A stretch of DNA of 50,176 bases from Marinobacter manganoxydans MnI7-9 (GTDB taxonomy: Bacteria > Pseudomonadota > Gammaproteobacteria > Pseudomonadales > Oleiphilaceae), in assembly GCF_000235625.1 (NCBI RefSeq), contig NZ_AGTR01000041.1, positions 1 through 50,176 on the forward strand. The letters run 5' to 3'. Positions 16,875 to 28,579 of the stretch are shown here, in pieces; the stretch's first letter is position 1; every line of letters begins with the position of its first letter. Made by a program: the position numbers and the translations under genes. The notes beneath the pieces are model-generated. The model did not search any database. It saw nothing but the letters and a program-made list of their open reading frames with translations, and had not been told where the DNA came from.

Positions 16875-18368
16875 ATGGCATCGGATCAGTCCTGGAAGGA
16901 AAAATACCTTCAGGAACTCGAGTCTGCAGACAATCGGGAAAAGCAGTGGAAGGCGGAGCGGAATACCCTTGAACGCATGCTGGTGCGCACCAGTCTCGCC
17001 TCCGAAGGCCAGACCCCGGAGCTGGATCGGTTGCTGGCTCGCATCCGGAAGGACCTGCGGAAGAACCGGGTAGATGTGGACGCCTGGAAGGACTTGCAGG
17101 ATCAGATTGATCGCCAGGTCGCCTTGCTCGATGAGCGCCAGTCGGCCAACGACAGGAAGCCTTCCTTTTTCTCCCGTCTGGCGCGAGAGCCAGAGCAAGA
17201 GTCCCAGCAACAGCAGCAACAGGTCAGCGCGGAACCTTTACCGGAAAGCAGCGAGCAGCCTGAGTCCCTCCCGGGCAATGAACAGGATATCGAGGACAAC
17301 GTCCAGCGGTTGCGCATTGCCCGCCGTGTGGGCCAGCTGTTGGGTCAGATGCTTACCCAGGTCTCCCTTGAGCCCGCCGCCGAGGCCCGGGCACGGGCGC
17401 TGCAGCAATCTCTGCTTGCCAGTAACGACTGGAACGAATTGCGCGAAGGCCTGAACCACGTGGCTGAGCTGGTCATCGCTGCAGTTACCCGGAGCAAGCG
17501 AGAATTCGAAGCCTTTCTCAAACGCCTTGATGAACGTCTGGAGCTGTTGAAGGAACACTTCTCGGCCCAGTCCTCGGCCCAGTGCGGCCGGCTGGATGCC
17601 TCAGAGCACCTTGATCGCGAGATCCGCGAGGAAATTGAGCGGGTCGGGCAACGTTTGCAGGAGAGCGATGACCTTCAGGATCTCAAACAGTCGGTCAGTC
17701 GTCATCTTGAGTCCATTGGTCAGGCGGTAGGCCGTTTCCGTACCCAGGAATCCGAGCGCGAGCGTGCGCTCTCCGAGCAGCTTGAGGCCATGCAGGAGAA
17801 AGTGGCGGCCATGGAGGCCCACTCCGAGCAGATGCAGGAACAGGTCCGTAAGGAGAGGCTCCGGGCCATGACCGACCTGCTTACCGAGTTGCCCAACCGT
17901 GAAGCCTGGCAGGAGCGACTGTCATTCGAGTACAACCGCTGGCAACGCTACAGCCATCCGTTGACCATCGGTGTGCTGGATATCGATCTTTTCAAACGGA
18001 TCAACGACTCCTATGGTCACAAGGCCGGCGACAGGGTGTTGCAGCTGGTTGCGAGAGAGTTCAGGGATCGCTTGCGCACCACGGACTTTGTGGCTCGTTT
18101 TGGCGGCGAGGAATTCGTGGTGTTGTTCCCGGAAACCGAACCTTCGGACGCGCGAGCAGTGGTGGACAAGTTGCGGGAACATGTCGGCAAGCTGCCGTTC
18201 CACTTCCGCGGCGAGCCGGTCACTGTGACCTTCTCAGCCGGCCTCGCGGGATTCATTGCCGGCGACACCGAGGAGTCGGTGTTCGACCGGGCCGACCGGG
18301 CCCTCTATCAGGCCAAGGACGCCGGCCGGGACCAGGTGATGATCAGCGACAGTGCCGACGTTCAGTGA
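16875..18368 (+). CDS. Diguanylate cyclase with long coiled-coil N-terminus
   Basis: A 497-residue soluble protein. Residues 1-340 are mostly charged helices with coiled-coil character, interrupted at about 115-145 by a glutamine-rich, probably disordered linker. The C-terminal 160 residues are a GGDEF domain: DIDLFKRINDSYGHKAGD binds metal and GTP, the signature is GGEEF at 410-414, and an RxxD inhibitory site for c-di-GMP (RTTD, 401-404) lies five residues before it. It should therefore be an active, product-inhibited diguanylate cyclase. No sensor domain is recognised; signal input is probably through the coiled coil or a partner protein. It takes the place usually held by a HAD hydrolase gene after xerC in Pseudomonas. 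Confidence 0.92.
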   Translation: MASDQSWKEKYLQELESADNREKQWKAERNTLERMLVRTSLASEGQTPELDRLLARIRKDLRKNRVDVDAWKDLQDQIDRQVALLDERQSANDRKPSFFSRLAREPEQESQQQQQQVSAEPLPESSEQPESLPGNEQDIEDNVQRLRIARRVGQLLGQMLTQVSLEPAAEARARALQQSLLASNDWNELREGLNHVAELVIAAVTRSKREFEAFLKRLDERLELLKEHFSAQSSAQCGRLDASEHLDREIREEIERVGQRLQESDDLQDLKQSVSRHLESIGQAVGRFRTQESERERALSEQLEAMQEKVAAMEAHSEQMQEQVRKERLRAMTDLLTELPNREAWQERLSFEYNRWQRYSHPLTIGVLDIDLFKRINDSYGHKAGDRVLQLVAREFRDRLRTTDFVARFGGEEFVVLFPETEPSDARAVVDKLREHVGKLPFHFRGEPVTVTFSAGLAGFIAGDTEESVFDRADRALYQAKDAGRDQVMISDSADVQ

Positions 18369-18595
18369 CGCATCATTGCGTCCAGCTCGTCGATCACCTC
18401 CGCCCAGTCGCTGTCTTCCTCCAGGCCTTCTTCCAGGAAGTGAGACTGGCTTTCGGACCAGATGGGAGCATCCTGGATGGCAACTTCGCTCGGCAGGGGC
18501 GAGTACCTGGCGACAAAATCCTCAATGCTTTTGGCGTCGGACGCCAGGCCTAGTTGCTCGAACAGAGTACTGAGGGTGTGTTTGCTGGTGTCCAT
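18362..18595 (-). CDS. DUF2789 family protein
   Basis: A small acidic protein of 77 residues. The start MDTSKHTLSTLFEQLGLASD and the end EEDSDWAEVIDELDAMMR are diagnostic of DUF2789, a family of unknown function seen in gammaproteobacteria. In-frame starts at 18601 and 18637 exist, but the family begins at MDT. The stop overlaps that of the convergent diguanylate cyclase by seven bases. There is no signal peptide or membrane helix. Confidence 0.88.
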   Translation of the reverse strand: MDTSKHTLSTLFEQLGLASDAKSIEDFVARYSPLPSEVAIQDAPIWSESQSHFLEEGLEEDSDWAEVIDELDAMMRH

Positions 18596-18691
18596 GGACA
18601 TTCGTCTCCCGTTGGCCGTTTGCCTGAATGAAATCAATGGCGTTTGCAGGTATTGTTCCCTGAAATGTAGCGGAACCCTTAAGGATATCCA

Positions 18692-21493
<2,802 letters not shown>

Positions 21494-21505
21494 GAGCCGG
21501 GTGGG

Positions 21506-21871
21506 TTACAGACAATCGAACTGCGAGCGACGGTCGAAAGCGACCGAGACCATGTCGTAACCGGAATCCGAGAGTTGGCGGATCAGGTCGCGGTCTTTCA
21601 GCAGAGTCATGCAGACCTTGTGCACGCTGGCCTGAAGCTGTTCAGAGGCCATGTCGTTAGAAGCCAGGCGGAAATCCACAATCAGGTATTTGCGCTCGAC
21701 CGCCGCGCTGGCGGGGATATCCTGTCGTTCAACGCTCTCGTACCCGATATAGGTCGCCTGGGCTTCCGGAAACACCTGGCTCATGAGTACATCAAGATTT
21801 TCGGCATGAACAAGCGGTGCCGACAGCAAAAGGGCTGTGGCAGCGAGGCGAAGTGAGCGTGTGATCGTCAT
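21506..21871 (-). CDS. Small secreted protein, hypothetical
   Basis: A 121-residue protein with a good signal peptide (MTITRSLRLAATALLLSAPLVHA, cleavage after VHA). The mature part of about 98 residues has two cysteines (KVCMTLL and the C-terminal QFDCL) that could form a disulphide. No family is recognised. It is convergent with the sensor kinase gene, twelve bases apart, and so is transcribed from the 218-base gap shared with the gene at 22090. Confidence 0.75.
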   Translation of the reverse strand: MTITRSLRLAATALLLSAPLVHAENLDVLMSQVFPEAQATYIGYESVERQDIPASAAVERKYLIVDFRLASNDMASEQLQASVHKVCMTLLKDRDLIRQLSDSGYDMVSVAFDRRSQFDCL

Positions 21872-22089
21872 TGGAGGCCACTCCCTGGTGACATTCCGGT
21901 TAATCTGTAACCAAGTGTAAAGTTTGGTTACCGTTGATTATTGCAGAGTCTGTCGCATTTTGCGTGATATGTGACATTAATTTTTCAATTGTTTGCAGTC
22001 TCGATACAGTGACGACCGGGCTTTCGGGCTCCCGGTCCGGTGCACGATCAACTATGATGTGGGTAAGACGGACTTAGAGAGGAAAACGC

Positions 22090-22692
22090 ATGTTTCAGCT
22101 TGTCTTTAAAGGGGAATGCGTTCCCGGAACGGATCTGGAAACTGCGCGCAACAATGCCAGAACCCTGTTCAAGGCGTCTCTTGATCAGGTTGATCGCATG
22201 TTCAGTGGTCAGCCGGTGGTTATTCGCAACAAGCTGGAAGAGGTTCAGGCTGAAAAATACCGGGCGGTGTTGAAAAAGCACGGCATGGTAGCTTATGTCC
22301 AGCCGATGGCTGACGCCCGGCCTGCTGCCAGTGCGGCACCACAGCCAGCCCCGTCGGCCCCCGCAAGTCAGCCCCGTCCGCAGCCGGCGCCCTCTGCCCC
22401 GCCGGCGGAAGGGCAGCGCCGTGGGGTTCCTGAAACCGAGCCTGGCGATCGTTTGCCGGTGGCGGGCGAGAAGGTGGATACGATACTTTCCGGCTCCGGT
22501 CTGAGTCTGGATCCGGTCGGGGTCAACCTGACAGAGAAGACCGAAGTGGAGCCACCGATGTTTCAGCATCTGGACGAGTGGAGCCTTGCTCCGGCTGGCA
22601 GTGATCTGGGTGTCGAGCGTGACCTGCCGCCGCCGATGATACCTGACGTATCCCACCTGTCACTGGCGGACGACTCCTCCGAGCGGAAATAA
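22090..22692 (+). CDS. Hypothetical protein with proline/alanine-rich linker
   Basis: A 200-residue soluble protein. The first 75 residues form a small domain (MFQLVFKGECVPGTDLETAR, later FSGQPVVIRNKLEEVQAEKY) of a kind also met, from memory, at the N-terminus of other uncharacterised pseudomonad proteins; it looks like a small alpha/beta domain. Then comes an Ala/Pro-rich low-complexity stretch (about 78-112) and a C-terminal region with no clear fold. A GAGAGGAAAACGC stretch gives a good ribosome site. It lies eight bases before the patatin autotransporter gene and is likely co-transcribed with it. The function is unknown. Confidence 0.8.
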   Translation: MFQLVFKGECVPGTDLETARNNARTLFKASLDQVDRMFSGQPVVIRNKLEEVQAEKYRAVLKKHGMVAYVQPMADARPAASAAPQPAPSAPASQPRPQPAPSAPPAEGQRRGVPETEPGDRLPVAGEKVDTILSGSGLSLDPVGVNLTEKTEVEPPMFQHLDEWSLAPAGSDLGVERDLPPPMIPDVSHLSLADDSSERK

Positions 22693-22699
22693 CCCAATT

Positions 22700-24916
22700 G
22701 TGAGCCAGTGCAACCCCTGGGGCCGGAATGCCCCTCGACTGATCGCCGTCATCATGATTCTCCTGGCACCACTGGCTTCGGCTGAGGAGCGTCCCAAGGT
22801 AGGGCTGGTTCTGAGTGGCGGCGGCGCCAAGGGTATGGCCCATGTTGGCGTGCTGCGGGTTCTGGAGGAAATGCGGGTTCCTGTTGATCTGGTGGTGGGC
22901 ACCAGCGCGGGTTCCGCAGTCGGTGCCCTGTATGCCAGTGGTATGCCGGTCAGTGACATCGAGCAGCGCTTTATCGAGATGGACTGGCTTTCCAGCTTTC
23001 GCGACGATCCCGGCCGGGTCTACAAGCCGGTTCGGCGCAAGCAGGATGACTGGCGGTTTCCGGTGGTCCCGGGCATCGGTGTTCGCGCCGATGGCCTGCG
23101 TGTCGGCGGCGGGCTGATTGCCGGGCAGAATCTAGGTTTTATCCTCAACGAGCTGACCCACAACGCCGCCCTGGTTGAAGACTTCGACCGGCTCCCCATT
23201 CCCTTCCGGGCGGTTGCCACCGATCTCGAGACCGGTGAGCAGGTGGTCATCGGTGACGGTAACCTCTCCGAGGCCATCCGTGCCAGCATGAGTATTCCCG
23301 GGGTATACGCGCCGGTGGAACGTGATGGCCAGTTGCTGGTGGATGGGGGCGTCGCCAACAACCTGCCCATCAGCGTTGCCAGGGATTTGGGCGCCGACAT
23401 CATCATCGCAGTGGATATTACCGACAGTCTGATGGAAACCGACGAGCTGCGGGGCGCGTTTTCCGTTGTCGGTCAACTCACAACCATCATGACCCGTCGG
23501 AACACCGACCAGCAGCTGGATCTGCTCGCCGAAGACGATGTTCTGATCCGCCCCGACCTCGAAGGCTACACCTCCGCTGACTTTTACGATGCGCCGGTTC
23601 TGTTTGAGCTGGGCGCCAGCTCGGCCCGGGAACACGGCGTCGAACTGCGTCCGTTGGCATTATCCCGCAAGGCCTGGGCCGATTGGCGGGACAGCGTGTC
23701 AGCGCAGGACGCGGGTGCGCGTATCGTGTCACGCATCGAGATCGAAGACAGTCGTCGGTTGGCCCGGGACTTCCTCAAGGAACGAATCCGGCAGAGAATC
23801 GGAGAGCCACTGGACACCGCCCGCCTGGAAGCCGACCTCAAACGGATCTACGGGCTTGGCTATTACGAGATTGTGTCTTATTCGACCTCGTCTTTGCCCG
23901 AGGGAACCGTTCTGACCATCCGCGTCCAGGAGAAGAGCTGGGGGCCGAACTACCTGTCTTTCGGTTTGAGTTATGAGGATAACTTTGACGGGGAAACCCG
24001 GTTCAATCTTGCCTCTTCCCTTCGAATGACCGAGCTCAATGCCCTGGGCGGGGAGTGGCAGACCGGTGTTCAGCTGGGCACCGAGCCCTGGGTTCGCAGC
24101 CAGTGGTATCAGCCGCTGGATTACGGCTATGAGCGGTTTCTGGTGCTCGGTGGCGAGTACTCCCGGGATACCTTCAGCCTGTTTGATGCCGTCGGAACCC
24201 GCGTTACGGAGGTGGATGTGACCTTCCGGAAAGCGGATCTGGCACTGGGCATGGAAATCGGCGGCAATGCCGAAGTTCGCCTGATCTATGCGCGGGGCTA
24301 TGCCACGGTTGACGAGCAGATCGGACAACCGGTAGCGCCGGAGGGGTCGGTGCACCAGGGTGGGCTGGCCGTGCAACTGGTACACGACTCTCTGGACGAT
24401 ACTTTCTATCCTCGCGACGGTGGCTTTGCCGGCCTTCGTGGACGTTTTGAACGGGAGGGCCTGGGATCCGACCGGGAGTTCGATTCGGTAACCGGCCTGG
24501 CGCTGGGAACCGGAAGCTGGAAAGGCCTGACCCTGACCGGACTGGTCTTCGGCCATGCGGTAACCCGGGGCACTCCCGGAATTGAAAATGCCGTCCGCCT
24601 GGGTGGATTCCGCCGGCTATCGGCATACGCGCCGGGTGAGATTACCGGAGACAACGCGTTAATGGTTTCAGCCTATGCCAGCCAGACCTTTGGCGGCCCG
24701 CTGCTGCCCTGGTTCGTTGGCGCCGGGTTCGAGGCGGGTAATGCCTGGCCCTCTCTGGATGAGGCGAGCTGGGACAGTTCGGTGAAATCGTCCAGCGTAT
24801 TCGCCGGCGTGGATACCTTCCTCGGCCCGGTTCAGGTGGCCGCAGCCTACAACAACGAAGACAACTGGACGGCCTACCTGAACATTGGTTTCTCGTTCAC
24901 CCAGCTCTTTTACTGA
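22700..24916 (+). CDS. Patatin-like phospholipase autotransporter (type Vd, PlpD-like)
   Basis: A 738-residue secreted lipase. It carries a signal peptide (cleavage near LASAEE), then a patatin domain: oxyanion loop SGGGAKG, nucleophile S69 in GTSAG, and the catalytic aspartate D215 in VDGGVANN. A POTRA-like module (about 340-400) and a C-terminal 16-strand-type beta barrel related to BamA (about 410-738) follow, ending in aromatic residues (FSFTQLFY) as outer-membrane proteins do. This is the plan of PlpD of Pseudomonas and FplA of Fusobacterium, phospholipase A1 enzymes shown on or released from the cell surface. The start is a GTG. It probably shares an operon with the small gene just upstream. 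Confidence 0.92.
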   Translation: MSQCNPWGRNAPRLIAVIMILLAPLASAEERPKVGLVLSGGGAKGMAHVGVLRVLEEMRVPVDLVVGTSAGSAVGALYASGMPVSDIEQRFIEMDWLSSFRDDPGRVYKPVRRKQDDWRFPVVPGIGVRADGLRVGGGLIAGQNLGFILNELTHNAALVEDFDRLPIPFRAVATDLETGEQVVIGDGNLSEAIRASMSIPGVYAPVERDGQLLVDGGVANNLPISVARDLGADIIIAVDITDSLMETDELRGAFSVVGQLTTIMTRRNTDQQLDLLAEDDVLIRPDLEGYTSADFYDAPVLFELGASSAREHGVELRPLALSRKAWADWRDSVSAQDAGARIVSRIEIEDSRRLARDFLKERIRQRIGEPLDTARLEADLKRIYGLGYYEIVSYSTSSLPEGTVLTIRVQEKSWGPNYLSFGLSYEDNFDGETRFNLASSLRMTELNALGGEWQTGVQLGTEPWVRSQWYQPLDYGYERFLVLGGEYSRDTFSLFDAVGTRVTEVDVTFRKADLALGMEIGGNAEVRLIYARGYATVDEQIGQPVAPEGSVHQGGLAVQLVHDSLDDTFYPRDGGFAGLRGRFEREGLGSDREFDSVTGLALGTGSWKGLTLTGLVFGHAVTRGTPGIENAVRLGGFRRLSAYAPGEITGDNALMVSAYASQTFGGPLLPWFVGAGFEAGNAWPSLDEASWDSSVKSSSVFAGVDTFLGPVQVAAAYNNEDNWTAYLNIGFSFTQLFY

Positions 24917-24922
24917 GTGCCT

Positions 24923-25600
24923 TCAGGCCGTTCTGCTGCCGGTCTTTTCAATGGCAGTGAGAACCTGCTGGCATTGTTGCAGGGCATAGCGGTGCAGGAT
25001 GTCTGCCAGGCGATCCTCATCCCGATCCTTGATGGCACTGATTGACTGTTCCATGTGGGACAGGTTGTCCTCAATGACACGATTGCCTCCTTCCTGGAAG
25101 GCGACGAAGGCACAGCGCTTTGCCGAAGGCCAGAGGTCATCAATGGCAGAGACAATGAAGTAGTTGTCGGCATAGGCCAGCGATGCCTTGGTGTACTCAA
25201 TGCCCAGCTCCAGAAACGCCATAAGATCGTTTTTCCTGTAGCAGGCCTGCATCTGCTCATACAGGCTCTCCAGCCGGGCCATGTCCTCGGGCTGCCAGTG
25301 ACGCACCAGCTTGCGACCGGTGTGGGTGAGGTAGAGCTCCAGAGTCTCGTACAGGCTGCGAACGAAGTATTCATCCAGCGGAGTCACGAACGCGCCTTTG
25401 CGGGGTACGTTGCGGACCAGATGCCGCTTCTCCAGCAGCAGCAAGCCTTCCCGTATGGATCCATGACTGACGTCCATCTGTTTCGCCATGGCGCCCTCGT
25501 AGATCCGTTCACCGGAGCGCAGCTGGCCAAAGGCAATCAGGTTTTCGATGTGGCGTGCGACCTGTTCGGTCAGTGTTTCTCTGGGCTTGAAGGCATTCAT
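24923..25600 (-). CDS. GntR-family transcription regulator, FCD type
   Basis: A 225-residue repressor. The N-terminal winged helix (about 8-75: LTEQVARHIENLIAFGQLRSG, then MAKQMDVSHGSIREGLLLLEK) is typical of GntR. The C-terminal helical FCD domain (about 85-215) binds a small carboxylic acid through metal-ligand histidines and aspartates. It is convergent with the patatin gene (six bases) and has no obvious target beside it; the gene transcribed from the same strand upstream is the cardiolipin synthase. The target genes cannot be told from the window. Confidence 0.88.
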   Translation of the reverse strand: MNAFKPRETLTEQVARHIENLIAFGQLRSGERIYEGAMAKQMDVSHGSIREGLLLLEKRHLVRNVPRKGAFVTPLDEYFVRSLYETLELYLTHTGRKLVRHWQPEDMARLESLYEQMQACYRKNDLMAFLELGIEYTKASLAYADNYFIVSAIDDLWPSAKRCAFVAFQEGGNRVIEDNLSHMEQSISAIKDRDEDRLADILHRYALQQCQQVLTAIEKTGSRTA

Positions 25601-25683
25601 GGTGATCTGTCGCTACTGCATACTGGCTGAATCGTCCTGGCATAGTCGCACATCGGCTATTCCGGAGCCAGTGGACGGATGGC

Positions 25684-27117
25684 CTATAGCAGTGGCGCCA
25701 GCAGGCGGACGGCCCGGCAACACAGGCGGAACAGGATCGACCGATCCTTGTAGTCGCTCTCGATCATCAGGCGGGAATTGTCCAGATCGTGTTCCAGCAT
25801 GGATTCCACACTCCGGATGAAATGCCTTGCGGTGGTTATGGCGGTGATCTCGAAATTCAGTCGCATCGAGCGGTTGTCCATGTTGGCGGTTCCCACCGCC
25901 GCGTATCGATCATCCACCAGGATCACTTTCTGATGCATGAAGCCAGGCTGGTAGCGATAGATGCCGATGCCGGTCTTGCAGGCCTGGACGAGGTAAGAGT
26001 AAGCCGCCAGGCCAATCAGGCGGCTGTCCGATTTCTCCGGAATCAGGATTCGTACGTCCACGCCCCGGAGCGCCGCCAGTTGAAGGGCGTTCATGATCTG
26101 GAAATCCGGAACAAAATAGGGCGAGGCGATCCAGAGCCGGGTGCGGGCATTATTGATGCAATTGAGGAAAAACAGTGTGCAGGTTTCCCCGCTGTCCGCA
26201 GGTCCTGTTGGCAGCATCAGCACCTCGTCGTCGCCGGGCTGGTTGTCGACCGGCGCCCAGTCGAGGCTGGGAAAATCGTTGCTGGCCCAGTTCCAGTCTT
26301 CCAGCCATGCCAGCTGCAGGCCGGTGACGGCCGGACCCTCAATCCGGCAGTGGGTATCGCGCCAGGGTTCCTGGTCCATGGCAGTGCCCAGGTATTCGTC
26401 CCCCAGGTTGATGCCACCCACAAAGCCGATCTTGCCGTCGCAGACCAGCAGTTTCCGGTGGTTCCGGAAATTGATCTGGAACCGCCTCCGGCGGATGTTG
26501 CCGTTACCGAACGAGGCCACGCGGGCGCCGGCGGCGGCGAGCTGGTTCAGGTATTTGCGCGGCAGCCAGACGCTGCCAATGTCGTCATACAGAAACCAGA
26601 CTTCCACACCCTGGGCCAGTTTGCGCTCGAGAATTGACTTGATCCGGCGGCCAACCCGGTCTGACCGCACGATGTAGAATTCCAGCAGGATATAGTGCTC
26701 GGCGTCTTCCATGGCTTCGAACAGGGCCTCGAACGTGGCCTCACCGTCCCTGAGCAGGGTACATCGGTTGCCATCGGTGAACGGCTGCCGGCCCAGTCGG
26801 CAGAGCACCTGAAGTTCGTCGGTGAACCGTTCGCTGGCGGGGATGGGTATGGAGGTTGTTTGCTGCTCGAACCGGTTCAGCAGATTGGTCAGGGATTCGT
26901 CGCCAAGCCGTCGGGCTTTCACGTAGCCGCCAAACCGATGCCGCCCGAACAGCACGAACATGGGCACAGCCAGGTAGGGCAGGCCGATCAGGGCAATGAC
27001 CCAGGCAATGGCACCCTGTGATGTCCGATAGGTCAGAAGAATACGGTAAATACAGGCAAATGCGCCCAGGTAAACGGCCCCGACCACCAGTGCAACGAGA
27101 GACAGCTCGTCCATCAT
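25684..27117 (-). CDS. cls: Cardiolipin synthase (phospholipase D type)
   Basis: Inner-membrane enzyme that condenses two phosphatidylglycerol molecules into cardiolipin and glycerol. At 477 residues it has the usual length. Two N-terminal transmembrane helices (about 5-27 and 35-57) are followed by two PLD motifs: HRKLLVCD with H220/K222 and MHQKVILVDD with H395/K397, both with the downstream GG/N-x-D elements (VGGINLGDEYLG and TANMDNRS). The start codon overlaps the stop of the upstream AraC gene by four bases (ATGA), so the two are co-translated. Confidence 0.93.
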   Translation of the reverse strand: MMDELSLVALVVGAVYLGAFACIYRILLTYRTSQGAIAWVIALIGLPYLAVPMFVLFGRHRFGGYVKARRLGDESLTNLLNRFEQQTTSIPIPASERFTDELQVLCRLGRQPFTDGNRCTLLRDGEATFEALFEAMEDAEHYILLEFYIVRSDRVGRRIKSILERKLAQGVEVWFLYDDIGSVWLPRKYLNQLAAAGARVASFGNGNIRRRRFQINFRNHRKLLVCDGKIGFVGGINLGDEYLGTAMDQEPWRDTHCRIEGPAVTGLQLAWLEDWNWASNDFPSLDWAPVDNQPGDDEVLMLPTGPADSGETCTLFFLNCINNARTRLWIASPYFVPDFQIMNALQLAALRGVDVRILIPEKSDSRLIGLAAYSYLVQACKTGIGIYRYQPGFMHQKVILVDDRYAAVGTANMDNRSMRLNFEITAITTARHFIRSVESMLEHDLDNSRLMIESDYKDRSILFRLCCRAVRLLAPLL

Positions 27118-28187
27118 TGCGCTCCCTCATCTGCCTGGTGGCCGTAGGGCCCCGATGTGGCCAGATGCCTTGCCCGGTACTCTGCCGGTGAGGTGCCGGT
27201 CCAGCGCTTGAACGCCCGGCTGAAGGCGCTGAGCTCTGAAAAACCCAGCAGAAAAGCAATTTCACCCAGAGCGTACTGGTCGGCCGCAACATACCTGAGC
27301 GCCTTGTCCTGGCGAACCTGCTCAACCAGGCCATGGAAGCTCAGGCCTTCCTTCTTGAGCTTGCGGTAGAGCGTCTGGCGGCTCATATGGCATTGCCGGG
27401 CAAGGCTGTCGGCATCGATTCTTTCGGTCGCCATCTGCTTCGAGATCAGTCGGCGAATCCTGCGGCCGAACGAGCGGCGGCTCTGAAGCCTCGCCAGCAG
27501 CGTATTGACCTGCTTCAGTACTGCCGAATACACGTAGGGATTGCGGCGTGGTATCGGGTGCCCCAGATGCCGGCTGTTGAACGCCAGCCGGGTAATACCG
27601 CAATCAAACCGCACCGGGCCACCGAGAAGCTTTTCGTACTCGTCGGCGTACACCGGCGCCGGATGGGCGATCTCTACCCATTCCGCCCGGATGCCCGGAT
27701 GAATGAAGTGGCGGGTGCGGGTGATGGCCGCAGCCAGGGTCCGGTCCATATCCTGCCGGCAGTAATGTTCGGCCATGTCCGGTTGCCAGCAGAGAATGGC
27801 CTGGTCGGCGGTCTGTTCGAAGCTTAGGAATACCGACTCGTTGATCAGCCGATGCAGGCGCACGTACTGGGTAACGGCTTCACCCAGGGTGTCACAGTTG
27901 AAAAACACATGCCCGACCAGTCCCATCCGCTCGGGATCCACCACTTTTCCGGCGTGCAGCCCGACAGCCGGATCGCCCGTTACCAGCTCGGCGTGTTCCC
28001 ACAGCCGGTAATGGGCATCGGCGGGCACGCGCCGGTCCGGGTCGGTGAGCTCCGACATGGCCAGCCCGGTCAGCTGTTCCACCCTTGGCGCATTGAGAAC
28101 ACCCTGGCGTTCCAGATAGTGAACCAGCGCCAGCGTGCTGGAGGCAGCGACCAGGGGTGCGCTGGTGGAGTCTGATTGGGCAGATGT
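27114..28187 (-). CDS. AraC-family regulator, arabinose-binding-like N-terminus
   Basis: A regulator of about 357 residues. Residues 20-200 match the Arabinose_bd-type ligand domain of OruR-like regulators (GDPAVGLHAGKVV); the C-terminal 100 residues carry the two AraC helix-turn-helices, ending ALGEIAFLLGFSELSAFSRAFKRWTGTSPAEYR. The start is uncertain: the frame opens at a TTG (28256) that overlaps a TTGACA sequence, so the GTG at 28187 is preferred although it lacks a clear Shine-Dalgarno. It overlaps the cardiolipin synthase start by four bases. Upstream it faces a divergent 30-codon gene across a gap with three phased TGTCA repeats, likely its operators. Confidence 0.85.
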   Translation of the reverse strand, partial: TSAQSDSTSAPLVAASSTLALVHYLERQGVLNAPRVEQLTGLAMSELTDPDRRVPADAHYRLWEHAELVTGDPAVGLHAGKVVDPERMGLVGHVFFNCDTLGEAVTQYVRLHRLINESVFLSFEQTADQAILCWQPDMAEHYCRQDMDRTLAAAITRTRHFIHPGIRAEWVEIAHPAPVYADEYEKLLGGPVRFDCGITRLAFNSRHLGHPIPRRNPYVYSAVLKQVNTLLARLQSRRSFGRRIRRLISKQMATERIDADSLARQCHMSRQTLYRKLKKEGLSFHGLVEQVRQDKALRYVAADQYALGEIAFLLGFSELSAFSRAFKRWTGTSPAEYRARHLATSGPYGHQADEGAQ

Positions 28188-28207
28188 CACGTTGATAGTT
28201 AACGACC

Positions 28208-28255
28208 TGTCATGATGACTGATACAAAATGTCAAGTGGGTGCAACGGCCTGTCA
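28208..28255 (+). promoter_or_regulatory. Three phased TGTCA repeats, candidate AraC-type operators
   Basis: TGTCA occurs at 28208-28212, 28230-28234 and 28251-28255, each followed by A or T then G (TGTCATG, TGTCAAG, TGTCAAG). Spacings are 22 and 21 bases, two helical turns, which is the usual arrangement of direct half-sites for AraC-family proteins. The first copy also lies in the palindrome GTCATGATGAC. The repeats are between the AraC gene (minus) and the short gene at 28331 (plus), and the last copy is placed to overlap a -35 region for the plus strand. Confidence 0.5.
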
Positions 28256-28330
28256 AGGGTTACCCGTGGCTTTAACGATAGCATCAACGTATCAGGTTGA
28301 AGCAATGGAAAAGCAATCAGGAGGTGTTTT

Positions 28331-28423
28331 ATGGAACAGGAAATTTTCGTACCTCATACCGAGCTTGAGCGTAAAAACGTGATTGAGCTTGCCGAGTATC
28401 TGAACAGCATCTTCTATTGCTGA
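28331..28423 (+). CDS. 30-residue orphan peptide gene
   Basis: An ATG preceded at optimal distance by AGGAGGT, a near-perfect ribosome site, opens 30 codons ending in TGA. The peptide starts MEQEIFVPHTELERKN and ends EYLNSIFYC: an acidic, probably amphipathic helix closing with aromatic residues and a single terminal cysteine. A strong intrinsic terminator begins 30 bases after the stop, so this is a complete tiny transcription unit. It is divergent from an AraC gene, with phased operator-like repeats between. No family is recognised. It could be a regulatory peptide, a precursor of a modified peptide or a leader. The coding call rests on the ribosome site and terminator. Confidence 0.6.
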   Translation: MEQEIFVPHTELERKNVIELAEYLNSIFYC

Positions 28424-28452
28424 TCCTTCAGACGTCACGTCTATGACCTTCA

Positions 28453-28477
28453 AGCCGGGCTTTGCCCGGCTTTTTTT
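28453..28477 (+). terminator. Intrinsic terminator after the orphan peptide gene
   Basis: AGCCGGGC (28453-28460), loop TTT, GCCCGGCT (28464-28471), followed by a run of seven Ts. A textbook Rho-independent terminator for the plus-strand unit at 28331-28423, isolating it from the hydrolase gene at 28580. Confidence 0.9.
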
Positions 28478-28579
28478 CGTCCACGGAAAATGACCGCTAA
28501 TACCGGCACTTGCTCGCAAGACTGGCAGTGGTAATGTATCCGGTCTGAGAACGCAGACCAATCCGGAGACTGACTGCCC

